Shown here: piece after piece, positions 1 to 11,838 of the stretch
How the letters are laid out: every line of letters begins with the position of its first letter
Numbering within the stretch: position 1 is the first letter of the stretch
NCBI GenBank assembly: GCA_018894105.1
Contig: CM032121.1
Span: 3,705,007 to 3,769,006, forward strand
Direction of reading: 5' to 3'
DNA length: 64,000 nucleotides
Source of the DNA: Jacaranda mimosifolia
Taxonomy: Eukaryota; Streptophyta; Magnoliopsida; Lamiales; Bignoniaceae
The notes under the pieces: model-generated
Databases searched by the model: none
What the model saw: only the letters and a program-made list of their open reading frames with translations
What the model was told of the DNA's origin: nothing
Translations under genes and position numbers: made by a program

Positions 1-111
1 GTGGAGGCTTTGTCCGCTTTGGATGGGATTGTCCATATATCGTGTTTCTTCTATGTCAATAATTTCTCTCGTGCTGAAACTCCCATGCTGACGGTTTTTC
101 ATGTGTTGCAG

Positions 112-3100
112 GAAAAAATAGCAATGCTTAGAGAAAATGAATCTTTGCGGAAAGAAAATGACAGGCTGAAAACCAATAGTCAAACCTTGCTAAAAAGCAA
201 AGAAGTGTCAGATGCACAAGTCATGGCATTGACAAAGTCATTGGAGGTGCTTCAGAAAGACATCAAGGATAAAGAAAATCTGGTAATTTTCTCAACCGGA
301 TATCTGTGGTGCTCATTTTGTGTTCTATTTATCTACGAAATCAAAGTTAAGAATGTCTATCAGGTCCAAGATTTGAAGAAGATTTTGGAAAGCCAAAAAC
401 GAGAACTAAATGATTGTAGAGCTGAAATAACTTCACTGAAAATGCATATTGAAGGAGCTCAATCTGGAAAAAATGTTTTGGCAACAGACTCTGCAGCCAT
501 GCAGTCACTACCAGAGAGCTATAATGGCGACGTAAGACTTCTTCAGGATGAAGTAGAGATGTCGAAGGCCAAAGCTTTTGTGAATGCAGACCCTATTGAG
601 TCAATGAAGAGAGAGGAAGGAAAAGAAGGGGAAGTAGATGAAGTTGAAGAGCCACAAGTAAATGACAATGCATCATCTACTGTTGGTTCGCTTGCTGATG
701 TAGTAAATGCAGATATTCAGATGATGGGGATACAGGGTTCTGATGAAACAGCTAGCATAGCTGTGGAAGTGCTAGAAGACTTACTAGCTTCTTCAGGTGA
801 AAGTGGGTTTGTTGGAAATATTGACAATTCTTGCAAGGATAATGGAAAACCATCCCGAGACTCTGATAGCCTAATTGTAAAGTCGGACAATCTTGACACA
901 GAATCAAATTCTGAAAAAGCGGTAAAGTTCTTGTTCCTCTTCTGAACATGCTAATCTGATGGTCTGAGTTTTTCTTTTTCTTTTCCTTCTCCCTTCTTAC
1001 ATGAAATGAACATGCATTACTCATTTGTACTTTTCAGGGTCTTGGAACTATTCAGATACTTTCAGATGCATTGCCTAAAATTGTACCTTATGTTCTAATC
1101 AACCATCGAGAGGTTTGGCAATCAATTTTGCAACATGTTATTTCAAAAGCTTCATTTATTAGGAATAAAAGTTACAAAACCGGTGTATGTACTTCTCGAG
1201 TTTTTCCTTGTCATGAAATTTATTGGAGTTCCTCCCTTGTAGGAGCTTCTTCCTTTGATTATGTGTGCAATCGAGCGTCACCCAGACAGTGCCACTCGAG
1301 ATTCCTTGACCCACACATTATTTAATCTAATAAAGCGTCCAGATGAGCAGCAGAGACGAATTATAATGGATGTAAGATTCTGAAAACGAAGCAATTGCAA
1401 TTTACTTAATATTTCACTTCGCACTCAATATCTGTTCATTATATCAGGCTTGCGTTACTCTGGCCAAGAATGTAGGAGAGTTGAGAACAGAAACAGAATT
1501 GCTACCCCAGTGTTGGGAACAAGTAAGAATCATCCTAAAATTTCTAGTGTTGCCATTTTTTCGTCGGTTTAAAGGAGCCAGAAATTTGGTCTGCACACTG
1601 ACTTATATTGCTTGTAGATTAATCACATGTATGAGGAGCGTAGGCTGCTCGTTGCTCAATCATGTGGTGAGCTTGCAGAATTTGTGCGGCCCGAGATACG
1701 TGATTCCCTCATCTTGTCCATTGTGCAACAGCTCATTGAGGATTCTGCTACGGTTGTCAGGGAGTCTGCTGCTCATAATCTGGCTTTGTTGCTGGCACTC
1801 TTCCCAAATACAGACAAATATTTCAAGGTCAGCCTCACTAATCATGCTTCGAGGCAATCATGGAGAAGATATCTGACTTGACAGTTGCCTACAATGTAAG
1901 CTCCGTGATCTAGGAATGGAGCATTTCACCTGATCATACTATGAAGCCTTACAAGAAAAAAGAAAAAGACAAAAGATTTTCTCCAATACTTTCTTTTGTT
2001 TTTTGATAGGTTGAGGACATGATGTTTCAATTAGTCTGTGATCCCTCTGGTATAGTTGTCGAAACTACAATAAAGGATTTAGTTCCCGCTCTAATAAATT
2101 GGGGAAACAAGTTGGATCATATTCTACAAGTTTCACTCTCTCATATCTTGGGATCCGCTCAGGTAGAGTTGTACTCTGCTTAGTTTTAGCGATTAATCAA
2201 CTTCATGCTTAATATGCTTACCTGATATACTGTGTCTTCCAGCATTGCCCACCTCTCTCAGGGGTTGAAGGTTCCATCGAGTCACATCTTCATGTTTTAG
2301 GTGAAAGAGAACGTTGGAACATTGATGTTCTGTTGCGGCTGCTTGCTGAACTGCTTTCATATGTGCACCAGAAAGCTGTTGAGACTTGTCCATTTTCCTC
2401 AGTTTCAGATTCTACCGGAATATCATTTACTATGTCCTTGCTTGAATTATATGCAGGGTAAGCTTGTTACCTAGTCTTCTCTAATGTTCTCTTCCACCGT
2501 TGGTTTTTATAAGTTATAGACTAACACTGATTGGTCAGGGGACACGTGGAATGGCCTGCCTTTGAGTGGTTGCATATTGAGTGCTTTCCCACTTTGATTC
2601 AATTGATCTCTTTATTGCCTCAGAAGGAAGACAATTTAAGAAATCGTGTGACAAGGGTACTTTGCTTCCTTATTGAATTTGAATTGCTTTGATTTTCATG
2701 AAATTTCCATGTTTTTTCTTGTATGTAGTTTTTCTTTCTCTTTGTTAAATATTTGAAATTTTGGACCACCAAATGCAGTTTTTGCTGGCAGTGGCTGAAC
2801 ATTTTGGGGAACCTTATTTGACACACATCATGTTGCCGGTATTTTTAGTTGCTGTTGGAGACGATGCAGATTTAAAATACTTCCCCTTCAAAGCCCAGTC
2901 AAAACTTAGAGGCAATGGATCTTCACTTTTTCTACTTTATTTTATCAGTAGTTGCTGCCATTTGTCTTGAAAATATCGTCTTTTCTCTTTATAGGTTTGA
3001 GGCCTCAGTCTGCAATGGCTCAGAGGCTTGCTACAATGTGCGTCCTACCACTTCTCCTCGCTGGCATACTAGGACACCCAAGCAAGCGTACTCATTTGAC

Positions 3101-4872
3101 GAAGTATTTGAGGAATCTGCTGTTTCAAAGTTCTGGACAGGATAGTGAGCCAGCAAAGAATGACATTATCAATTCTGTTCGCTTTATTTGGTCTGTGTCT
3201 GCAGCAACCCTTACAAACTATGATGTATTCTTCATTTGTTGATTCATGGAATTTCTGTGGTGCAGTACTTTCGAAGAAAACCATGGTATAATATTTAACA
3301 TCCTCTGGGAAATGGTTGCAAGTTTGGATGTAAATTTGAAAACCACTGCTGCCAATCTTCTAAAAGTCATTGTGAGGCCTTCTGTTTTTCTCCCTAAAGA
3401 AATGCCATCTCCTTCTAATCTTGTTAGAGTGCTCACAAGTTATGATGTCTTTATTCTGTAGGTACCATATGTTGATGCTAAGGATGCCTCGGCCCATGTT
3501 TTACCTGCTCTTGTGACCCTTGGTTCTGACCAAAACCTGAACGTAAAATATGCAAGCATCAATGCTTTTGGTGCTGTAGCACAACATTTTAAGAATGACA
3601 TGGTATGAAAATTGTACTCAACTATGTTTCGCTGACTTGATGGAGCAGGTTTGATGTAATTGACTGATCAAATTCCCTTTATAGATTGTTGACAAGATAC
3701 GCATTCAGATGGATGCTTTTCTTGAAGATGGATCACATGAAGCTACCATTGCTGTGATTCGTGCACTGTTGGTAGCTGTGCCACATACAACCAATAGTCT
3801 GCGTGATTATATCCTTGACACTTTCTCTTGGGCAGATTAAGTCTATTTTCCTTTCAAATAATGATGAATGCTATTTCTTTTGTAGTGCTCTATGTTCTTG
3901 TTTTTTCCCTAACTTTGTGTACATCTTATGTCCAAGATTTTTCAACTAACATCATCCCCATTCCCTTCAAGTGACATAATACGTCGGCGAGAGAGAGCTA
4001 ATGCCATCTGTGAATCAATTCGGGCTCTTGATGCAACAGGTCTGCTTCTTAAGATTTCCTTTCTTTCTTATGTCTTCAATGTTAAATTACTCAAAATGTA
4101 AAAATTAAGAAGAAAAGCACAAGTCGATATCAACTCAAATCATACGTCCCATTTAACATAGATAATTTGTTTACTATATACCTGCAGGCTAACTTCATTA
4201 AAGTGTGTGCTTGTGCAGCACGCGTACTTGATAACATACTTTAGCATACTTCTACTGTGATACTGTTGTTCAATATTGAAAACAAATTGATACCATGCAT
4301 AATCCCCCTTAGGATAATTTTCTTGTGAGAATCAGGATGGAAAAAGCTCCAGTTTTCAAGTTTGAATACATAGCTTGCAATCAATACTTGAGTGTTTGTT
4401 CCACTTGGTATCTGCGTCGTATTGCTTGTCTCTGTTAACCTGTTTTAACTCCTTGGTACATTAATTATCTGTTGGTGCAGACCTTCCAGCTTCCAGTGTT
4501 AGGGATTTCCTCCTTCCTGCTATTCAAAATCTATTGAAAGACCCTGATGCACTTGATCCAGCTCACAAGGAAGCTCTAGAAATTATATTGAAAGAAAGAT
4601 CAGGTTTTACATTCGATGCAATTACTAAGGCGATGGGTGCTCATCTCGTACTTCCCTCCTCTGTCAGCAGTTTTTTTGGTGATACTGGGTTACTTGGGAA
4701 GAAGGAAACTGGAGATCCAGGTGGTTCCCCATCAGAGGTAGTTGAAGCCCCGAAAACTGTTCCGCAGCCACCGGTGGAGGATACAGGATTTAGACGGATT
4801 ATGAGGGTTGGCTTCACAGATATGCTCCGGGGGAGAACCAAGAACAGTGAGGAAATTCAGCCGAGCGAATGA
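112..4872 (+). CDS. RELCH: RELCH/KIAA1468-like LisH and HEAT-repeat protein, 3' part of gene
   Basis: The gene enters from the left edge. Exons inferred from splice sites and frame: 112-282, 364-921, 1038-1112, 1243-1371, 1448-1522, 1618-1827, 2010-2162, 2243-2457, 2539-2656, 2779-2911, 2995-3190, 3266-3371, 3462-3602, 3685-3808, 3923-4039, 4481-4872. They give 970 continuous residues ending in a TGA stop. The first two exons encode a coiled coil (EKIAMLRENESL) and an acidic low-complexity linker; the rest is helical HEAT repeat (for example LLVAQSCGELAEFVRPEIRD and the C-terminal KDPDALDPAHKEALEII). The N-terminal LisH part lies outside the window. I recognise it as the plant homologue of Arabidopsis At5g16210; animal RELCH links Rab11 recycling endosomes to cholesterol transfer, but the plant role is not known to me. 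Two introns are unusual: 2912-2994 is GC-AG and 3809-3922 is U12-type AT-AC. A naive GT-AG annotation would misjoin both. Confidence 0.93.
2912..2994 (+). other. GC-AG intron in the RELCH-like gene
   Basis: The upstream exon ends AGAG followed by GCAATG, and the next exon begins after TTATAG at 2994. Only this GC donor leads in frame from the conserved LPVFLVAVGDD segment into LRPQSAMAQRLAT. No suitable GT donor is seen near 2911. Confidence 0.75.
3809..3922 (+). other. U12-type AT-AC intron in the RELCH-like gene
   Basis: The 5' end reads ATATCCTT, the minor-spliceosome donor. The 3' end carries TTCCCTAAC at 3905-3913, one mismatch from the U12 branch-site consensus TTCCTTAAC, followed about 10 bases later by AC at 3921-3922. 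Joining base 3808 to 3923 restores a frame reading LRDYLMSKIFQLTSS and then SSDIIRRRERANA, as expected for the family. No GT-AG pair in this stretch gives that protein. Confidence 0.92.
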
Positions 4873-5851
4873 TTGGGCTGCTGTTTTGTCCGGAAATGTT
4901 ACAAAGAAAGGAGAAAATTTGTTGTGTAGAAAAACTACCCCATACGCATTATTTTTTCTTCTCCCTTAATAATATTTTGTGTATATTTCCTCCCCATCTC
5001 TAGTTTCAAAATTTTGTGAAAGGACCTCAGTGTTGTATCAGTATGTAAAATACGACTACTTGTATTATTATTTTATACATCCATTTCTGCATTAAATTCA
5101 TGGAAATGCGATATTTTGGATTCCTCATCGACTGAGACGTGATTTTGCAAATGGGAGGAGCATGTATCCGGGAGAATTAGTGCAAATGTACTGTCTAATT
5201 TTTGCTTAAAAGATATATCATAATAATTATTATTATTATAAATTGCCATCCACCTCATAAATAGTGTAAATGCTGTCTTATGATGTAGCCCATTGAATTT
5301 TAGTAACATAAATAATCATTTTGCTTTTATATTAGTTTCTTTGTTTTTGTAAGTTGTTCGTAGAAGATGGACAAGGATCAATATTTGAAGACAGTTCTAA
5401 CAGAGTTTGGAGGAGGCTCGCTAATGCGCCCAGATAAGCATAAATTTCATTTTTTATCCTCAACACAAGGGTAGGGTACCTTCAGGATAACATGGGAATG
5501 ATATATGTGAAAAATTAGTTCGCTTGCATAGGGCAGGAGAGGCATGCTTCCTTTAATTGTTGCAAATTTCAATTACTCACCACTTACCTCTATTCTTCAA
5601 AAAAAAAATTAGGCTGAAATAAGCTGTAATCCAATATTGCTTAATTAGTTCGGTAATTGGATTAGTTTCATCCATAAATTGTCAAAAAATGCAATAGTTA
5701 TTAAAAATGATGAGGCTTTTTATTAAGCTCCTTGGATCGCGAATTCGAGTAGTTTAGAAATAGTTGGAAATCAATAATAATCTTTTTGTTAAAATGAAAA
5801 AAAAAAAAAAAGAAGGGATATATGCAAAAGCTCACCGACTCAGCTGCCCTC
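4873..5851. other. 3' UTR of the RELCH-like gene and intergenic DNA
   Basis: The 3' untranslated region probably ends near 5000-5100, where AATAAT-type signals occur (for example TTAATAATATT). Beyond that no coding sequence is recognised. There are short A runs at 5599-5608 and 5799-5811. Confidence 0.5.
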
Positions 5852-5852
5852 C

Positions 5853-5859
5853 TATAAAT
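5853..5859 (+). promoter_or_regulatory. TATA box of the first lipid transfer protein gene
   Basis: CTATAAATA lies about 60 bases upstream of the ATG at 5916, a usual plant spacing for a short 5' UTR. Confidence 0.6.
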
Positions 5860-5915
5860 AATATATATGCAGCAGAATGCAGTATAGATCAACAATTTTT
5901 TGTTCTCTTACCAAG

Positions 5916-6227
5916 ATGAAAAAGGGTGTGATGGCTAATGTAGGCATCTGTTGTTGCCTGGCGGCGATGATGATTTTGCTGGTGGTAGAGGTGCGTGAGA
6001 CGGCGGCGGCGAATTGCAGCATGGCGGAGCTTATAAATCCATGCATCGGAGCGATAAGGGGGACCGAGCAGCCGTCGGAGGAGTGTTGCAGCAAGGTGAA
6101 GGAGCAGAAGGTGTGCTTTTGCCGCAACATGAAAATTCCAATTCTCAGGGCGTTTATCAACTCTCTCAATGGCAAAAAGGCCGCCGCCGCCTGCGGCGTC
6201 GCCGCTCCCCCCATATGTCTCCATTAA
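5916..6227 (+). CDS. Type-2 non-specific lipid transfer protein-like, secreted
   Basis: Single exon, 103 residues. The ATG at 5916 (MKKGVMANV) is chosen because it gives a signal peptide of about 32 residues with a hydrophobic core, and a TATA box sits just upstream; the frame has an earlier ATG at 5877 that would spoil this. The mature part has the eight-cysteine pattern C-X8-C-X13-CC-X8-CFC-X23-C-X7-C. The family standard is C-X7-C-X13-CC-X8-CXC-X23-C-X6-C, so the first and last loops are each one residue longer. Such proteins carry lipids in the apoplast, often toward cutin or suberin deposition or defence. The Lys/Glu-rich middle (SKVKEQKV) matches the second paralogue downstream. The lipid bound cannot be read from sequence. 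Confidence 0.87.
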   Translation: MKKGVMANVGICCCLAAMMILLVVEVRETAAANCSMAELINPCIGAIRGTEQPSEECCSKVKEQKVCFCRNMKIPILRAFINSLNGKKAAAACGVAAPPICLH

Positions 6228-7000
6228 GAAATTAAAGATGAGCCTTTTTATTAATTTTTTGGTGTCAAAAATAAAATAAAATTAGAAATCATTAAATGTT
6301 ATATTTTCTCTTCAATTTTCAGTCAAGGCTTTTTGTTCTTTTGCTCCCTTTCTAATCCAACAATAAATTTTCATGGATCATAATTCATTATTTTCATTTT
6401 CTTTTTTTTGTTATTTTACTCTTTCAATTAAAAACTTTTACTGCAAGAAACATAATTAGTGACAATATATTAATTAAATGATAACATAAAAGTTATCAAT
6501 AACTTATATGTTAAATGACAAATTAATTTTATTTTTTCAGAATAATAATTTTTATAAATTTAATAATTATAAAAATTATGACTGAGTTGTCACTATAAAA
6601 ATTAGTAACATATTTATATTGACAATAAAAATTTGTTAGAAACTACAATGATTAATTGTCATAAAGTTGTTACTATACATTTGTCGCTAATCATCAATAA
6701 TTAAAAATACTAGTCTTGTTAATTAATTGTTATTATTAAGCTATATTTGATAAGGCAAAAATTATTGTCCACTTAAACAATATTATTAATGACAAAATAA
6801 AAATCATTGTCTCGTAATATACGTTACTAGTGACATCTAATATATGTTACTAATAACAATTGTCACATAATCACTTAAGTTTTATCGTTAATAATATGTT
6901 TTGTTATAGTGTCTTTGAGCAAAAGAGTAACTTTAAGTTAGTCTTTTTTGTTGGTCCAATGTCTTCAAAAAATTGGTTAAAATTAATGATTTCATATAAG

Positions 7001-7205
7001 TGTCAAGTGGCTTATAACTCAAGTAGCATCTGTCTCTCCTATTATGTAGAAGGTCTTGTGTTTGACACGAAATGAGCGTGTTGTGCACTGTATCTACACT
7101 ATGTATAGTTTATTATACTTTAATTTATTTGATTTGAGAATAGAAAAATATTGATTTGTTGAAAAAGATAAAAATTCGTCATTTGTTATGCTCTCTAAAA
7201 AATAA
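7001..7205 (+). repeat. Dispersed repeat, copy 1
   Basis: The run from GTGGCTTATAACTCAAGTAG through TGACACGAAATGAGC and TTGATTTGTTGAA to CTCTCT recurs with many substitutions at 8607-8833 in the same order. The copy contains a weak GTTTGAC box-B-like motif, so a decayed tRNA-derived SINE is possible but unproven. Confidence 0.5.
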
Positions 7206-7277
7206 AGAAGAATAAGTGTCCACGTACAGATATTAAGTAGGGAAGAAAAATTAACACTACTATATAATTTCATGTCA

Positions 7278-7400
7278 CAACTTTAATTGATTAATCCAAA
7301 AGTAGGGTTTCACACACACAAAACTTTAATCGATTAATCCAAAAATAAGGGTTTCACACACACACACACACAACTTTAATTGATTAATCCAAAAGTAAGG

Positions 7401-7464
<64 letters not shown>

Positions 7465-7479
7465 TCCAAAAGTAAGGGA
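7278..7479 (+). repeat. Tandem repeat carrying an expanding (CA)n microsatellite
   Basis: A 30-40-base unit (ACTTTAATTGATTAATCC, then AAAAGTAAGGGTTT) occurs three times from 7278, each followed by a longer CACACA run than the last. The third run is about 66 bases and is followed by a fourth, partial unit, CCAAAAGTAAGGG. Confidence 0.9.
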
Positions 7480-8606
7480 TTGTAAGGCAAAAAAAACATA
7501 ACCTATTAAAAATCCAACTAGTGAACGATATATCATTAACAGATAATGAACAGGCTAACTTTTAGTGTTAGATAAATTTTATAGTACAAGTTGAGTTGCG
7601 GGATCCTTTAATTAGCCTCTTGTGTTTATAATTGGTATATTTAGTAATTTTTAATAAATGTATCTTTATTCTTTTATATAAAATCAGTTGTGATCAATTT
7701 TCTTGGAATGTGAAATAATTACATAGCAAATATACATTACATGCTATATCAATGATGTTTAAAAATATTGCTGATATGAAATTTTAATTTCGTAAGGTAT
7801 TGTCATGTCGATATACATAATAGAGCGTTTATTTTTTTAAAAATATCTCAATGAGTAAGATGTAGAGTTTACAAGTTTAATAAGAATTATCAACTCTTTT
7901 GTCGTGGAATAAAATATCATTAATTGATTTAAATTTTGAATCTAAGCTAAAATTATATGCGATCTAGAAACTAAATGAAAACTTGTAGTTGATATAAAAT
8001 ATAAGAAATCAATATATTTTAAGTTCATTTATCAAAAGATCAAATATTGGGTTCGTCTCGAACTTAAAAAGTCGATCATTTAAGGTTTATGACATCAGAA
8101 TAATAAGTAAACTATTACACAGGTGATAGCTGTATGGATTGGGAACTAGTTGGTGTGATACTTGGGTGGTACGCACGTCGAAAGATCGATTATTAATCGA
8201 ATAAGATCTCTTTTCACTTGTCATTTTAAGTCCAGTAATTGAATATTTAGAATTATATGTAGAGTTGGCTCAATACTGTTCATCCTAAATGATGATCTTA
8301 AATTTGGTTGTGCGTCTCCATCAGATGATGATGATTTTTGGATGATCTGTCGCCAATTTAGGTAGCGACTCGATCCAAAAAAAAAGAATTAAAAAAAAAA
8401 AAAAACGCGAGTCCATAGGAACGATAGATAATTTTACATACGGGTCCTTTTTTCTTCATGGTATACATTACAAGTTAATGTGCAACCATGATTTTTGGGT
8501 TGGAAATTGGCGTAGTGGCTTTGGACTTGAATGGATGAGGCTGACCGCGTCAATTAGCGTTTAAATTCTTGATCTCAATTGACTGTTATTACTGTCCAGC
8601 TGTATA

Positions 8607-8833
8607 GTGACTTGTAGTTTAAATAGCATTTATTTTTCTCTATTATATAAAAGTTCTTGTGCTTGACTTAAAATGAGCACATTGTGCACGTTATGCGCAT
8701 TGTTTATAATTTATATTTGATTTATTTGATTTAAAAATAAAAAATTATTGATTTGCTGAATTTAATAATAAAAAAATATTAATTTATTGAAAGAATAAAA
8801 AATTCATCATTTATAATACTCTCTTTAAAAAAA
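8607..8833 (+). repeat. Dispersed repeat, copy 2
   Basis: Diverged second copy of 7001-7205, sharing landmarks such as CTTGTGCTTGACTTAAAATG, GAGCACATTGTGCAC and TTATTGATTTGCTGAA. It has an extra internal duplication of the TTGATTTGCTGAA part. Confidence 0.5.
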
Positions 8834-10223
8834 ATGACTGTCATTACATCGTTCTTTCTAGTGTGAATGATACTACTTTTTCCCTTAGAATGTCACAATC
8901 CAAGGAAGGGAAGAGGACTAAAGCATAGTCCAAGTCTTTGTCTGCTTCATGAATTTTCTAGTCTATTTAATTGGTTCCAATTGCGTGGAACATGGGCTAT
9001 AAGAAATGTCATGCAAGAAAATAAATAGTTACATTGTATTGATGATCCATGATGTTTACCTAATTTGATGGAATGCTAAGGTGGGACCTTGTCATTTATA
9101 TGATTAAATTGATTGATTTGAATTTAGAAAAAATCAGAGGTAATCTAAATTTTTGTTTTTGTTGAAATGATAATCATTTTTTTTTTTTAAAAAATGTAAA
9201 ATATTTAGTGATATCAAATTTTATCTTAAATAAAAATAGTCCAAGAATTTGATTGTTGTTATGAATATTTTACTACAACAACTAATATATTTCTGTGGAA
9301 TTTTTTTTTTAATACTTGTAACTTCAAATTTTGAAGGTGGAAAGAGCTGTTCATTGTACTTTCACGAGTCGTATTCCTCAAATATTGTCCTACATGAAAT
9401 AAGTTGAGTTTTGAGATAATTTATAAATTTTACTTACTCTTTCACTTAAAAAATATTTTTTATTAGGAACAAAATTTTCCAAAATTCTGATTTCTTGCTA
9501 AACCGATACTTTCTTTAGAAGGAAAACATATTTTTTATTCCTCGAATATTTTCCTATATCAAATAAATTAAAAAAATTTGAGACAATTTAAAAATTGTTC
9601 CAACTCTTTCATTTTTCACACTTTTGCGAATGAGATATTTGCTATAAATAAAATAAAAATAAAAATAAATCTGTTACAAATACTAATAAAAAACAATGGC
9701 AATGTTTTATTATGTTTTTTGTGTGATTTTAATATGTATTTTAAGAGAATGAATATTGAAAGTGATGTTGGAGAATGTGAAAATTGTGCTGGAAATGTAA
9801 TGAATTTTTGGTTATATTTTGGGGAATAGTTAAAAAATAATTTTGAAAAATTTTGGTATGTTTATTTATGTTTTGGGGGGTATTTTTTTTACGGTAGCAA
9901 TCAAATCAATATTTTTTTGTTAAATTTTTTAGATAAAAGTGAAATTGAGTAATTTTTTATTGTTAAAATAAAATAAAATATTTATAATATGTATATAAAT
10001 GGAGAAAATTTGAAGATAATAAAAAATAAAAAAAATATTTTGATAAATTCTTTTTAATATTTTATAAAAAAATAAAGATGTGTTTTGTTATGTTCCCAAA
10101 ACAAAAATATTTTGGGAAACATAACCAAGCATTCCCAATACTTCTTAGGTACGTAGAAAAAGACATATGTACTTCTGTTATTTTCTACGAACATTCCAAA
10201 GACCCAATACTTCAGTCCACCAC

Positions 10224-10230
10224 TATAAAT
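10224..10230 (+). promoter_or_regulatory. TATA box of the second lipid transfer protein gene
   Basis: CACTATAAATTC, about 135 bases upstream of the ATG at 10363, within a pyrimidine- and A-rich leader free of ATG codons in good context. Confidence 0.55.
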
Positions 10231-10362
10231 TCAGCACCATTTCCTCACCCCCAAATTCACCAAAGCCCATCCAAAACTACTCCACAGTCCCCAAAGAGCT
10301 ACCATTTTCCTCTTAATTACTTTAATTCCGCATATCTGCAGCCATCAAAAGTCGGTCCAAAT

Positions 10363-10656
10363 ATGAAGAGGGTCGGGTCCAGCATCGGAGTCTGGTGGCT
10401 GGTGGCAGTAGTGGCGGCGCTGTGGATGGAGGCGCATGTGGCGGCGGCCGTGAACTGCAACCCTCTGGAGCTTAGCGTATGCCTGGGGGCGGTGATGGGG
10501 TCGCAGCCGCCGTCGGCCGCGTGTTGCAGCAAGCTGAGAGAGCAGAGGCCGTGCCTCTGTGGGTACCTCAGGGATCCGAACCTCCGGCAGTACGTCGGTT
10601 CCCCCGGCGCCCGGAGGGTGGCCTCCACCTGTGGCGTCCCCACCCCCAACTGCTAA
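10363..10656 (+). CDS. Type-2 non-specific lipid transfer protein, secreted
   Basis: Single exon, 97 residues. The open frame extends upstream, but the ATG at 10363 (MKRVGSSIGVWWLV) gives a clean signal peptide of about 28 residues ending AHVAAA before VNC. The mature protein matches the family spacing exactly: C-X7-C-X13-CC-X8-CLC-X23-C-X6-C. The CLC motif with hydrophobic central residue is typical of type 2. The protein is expected in the cell wall, where it would bind and move lipids. It is GC-rich against its surroundings. A polyadenylation signal AATAAA lies at 10734-10739. It is a diverged paralogue of the gene at 5916, 4 kb away on the same strand. Confidence 0.94.
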   Translation: MKRVGSSIGVWWLVAVVAALWMEAHVAAAVNCNPLELSVCLGAVMGSQPPSAACCSKLREQRPCLCGYLRDPNLRQYVGSPGARRVASTCGVPTPNC

Positions 10657-10976
10657 ATTACCTCTATAATTATAACTTAAATTAGCCACCTGAAAAGATG
10701 AAGACAGAGTATTATTAAATCATTAAATAAGGCAATAAATGTTTGTATGATTGTGTGTTTGTGTGTGTGTTTTCTTTTTTTTTTTGGGGTTAATGATAAT
10801 TGATATTTAATGTGGTATATTGTTGTGTCTTCTTTAGGTGATATTGAAATTCTATGGTGTTATTTTCCCTAAGAATAAATTGTGTTATCAAATTTCTTGT
10901 TTAATTTTTTTTTTATGTAGAGTTTCAAGGATGCCTGCACGGGTTTGTGTTTTTTAAAAGTGATTAATTTGACAGA

Positions 10977-10980
<4 letters not shown>

Positions 10981-11007
<27 letters not shown>
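10981..11007 (+). repeat. Poly-A run, 27 bases
   Basis: Uninterrupted A27 just before the MITE at 11024. It may be a retroposon tail or a simple repeat. Confidence 0.9.
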
Positions 11008-11023
11008 GAGAGGAAGGTACTAA

Positions 11024-11409
11024 GAGAGTGTTAGGCTAAATTTATTTAAAATGTTTTATAAGCTCCTACATCTTATAAAATATTTTTAAAATTTATAAGA
11101 TGTTAAATTTCATTTTTAAAATAAGTTGTTGAAGTGTTTGGATAAAATAAAATCTTGAAGCTTAAAATATGTTAATAATGATAATTTTGTAATTTAAATA
11201 GTTAAAAATAAAAGAAACTCATTAAAATTTTAAAAATAAGTTATGGTCTCTTTACTTTAAAAGAACTTATAAACTCCTAACATCTTATTTTAGAATTTTA
11301 TAAGCTCTTTTTTAAAAAAAAAATTGTCAAATACTTTTTATCAACTTAAAAGCTCTTAAATATTTTATAAGATGTTTTGAGAAGTTTATAAGTTCACCCA
11401 AACACCATC
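11024..11409 (-). mobile_element. PIF/Harbinger-like MITE, copy 1
   Basis: 386 bases flanked by TAA (11021-11023 and 11410-11412). The right end reads CACCCAAACACCATC and its complement resembles the left end of the second copy at 36591-36977, so this copy is inverted relative to that one. It is largely palindromic (TTATAAGCTCC, CATCTTATAAAATATT) and has no coding capacity. Confidence 0.8.
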
Positions 11410-11838
11410 TAAATTATCTTTTAGTTTGGATTTTGGGATTTGTAAAAAAAAAAAAAATGAGAAAAAGAAGAATAAAATTATTAAATATAACTTATAAATT
11501 TTACAAACAAATAAAAAATGTGAAAACAACATTTTCAATAGCATTTTAAATGTTTACTTGCCAAGAGACTTTTATCCAGTGGCATAGGTTGACACATAAG
11601 TATTTGGTGGTTTGAATTCATATTGTGCGTGTATATAAATAAAAAAATAAAACACTATTTATCCTATTTTATTTTTATTTTTTTAATTCACTCGTGGATG
11701 GTGAAGAGAACAATTGAGCATAAAGTTGATTTTAAACTAATTCCAAACACTTCCTCAACAAAACTTAAATTATCATCTTCACAATTACTCCTCCGATGCA
11801 TGCTAGGCCTCATCGGGCCCAAAGCTCAGACGTTCGTG

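Larger units (their letters stand above)
6228..10222. other. AT-rich intergenic region between the two lipid transfer protein genes
   Basis: About 4 kb without recognised coding sequence. It holds the CA-rich composite repeat (7278-7479), a dispersed repeat in two copies (7001-7205 and 8607-8833), a loosely repeated stretch near 9360-9610, and a near-perfect inverted repeat (GTTATGTTCCCAAAA and its complement with one extra base) at about 10087-10124 that looks like a MITE end. Confidence 0.6.

Noticed and set aside
7310..7460. CRISPR-like regular repeat
   Set aside because: The repeats are a microsatellite within a short tandem repeat in plant DNA; there are no unique spacers of equal length.
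10078..10362. Upstream extension of the second lipid transfer protein frame
   Set aside because: The extension passes through the TATA box and leader, and would bury the signal peptide in the middle of the protein.
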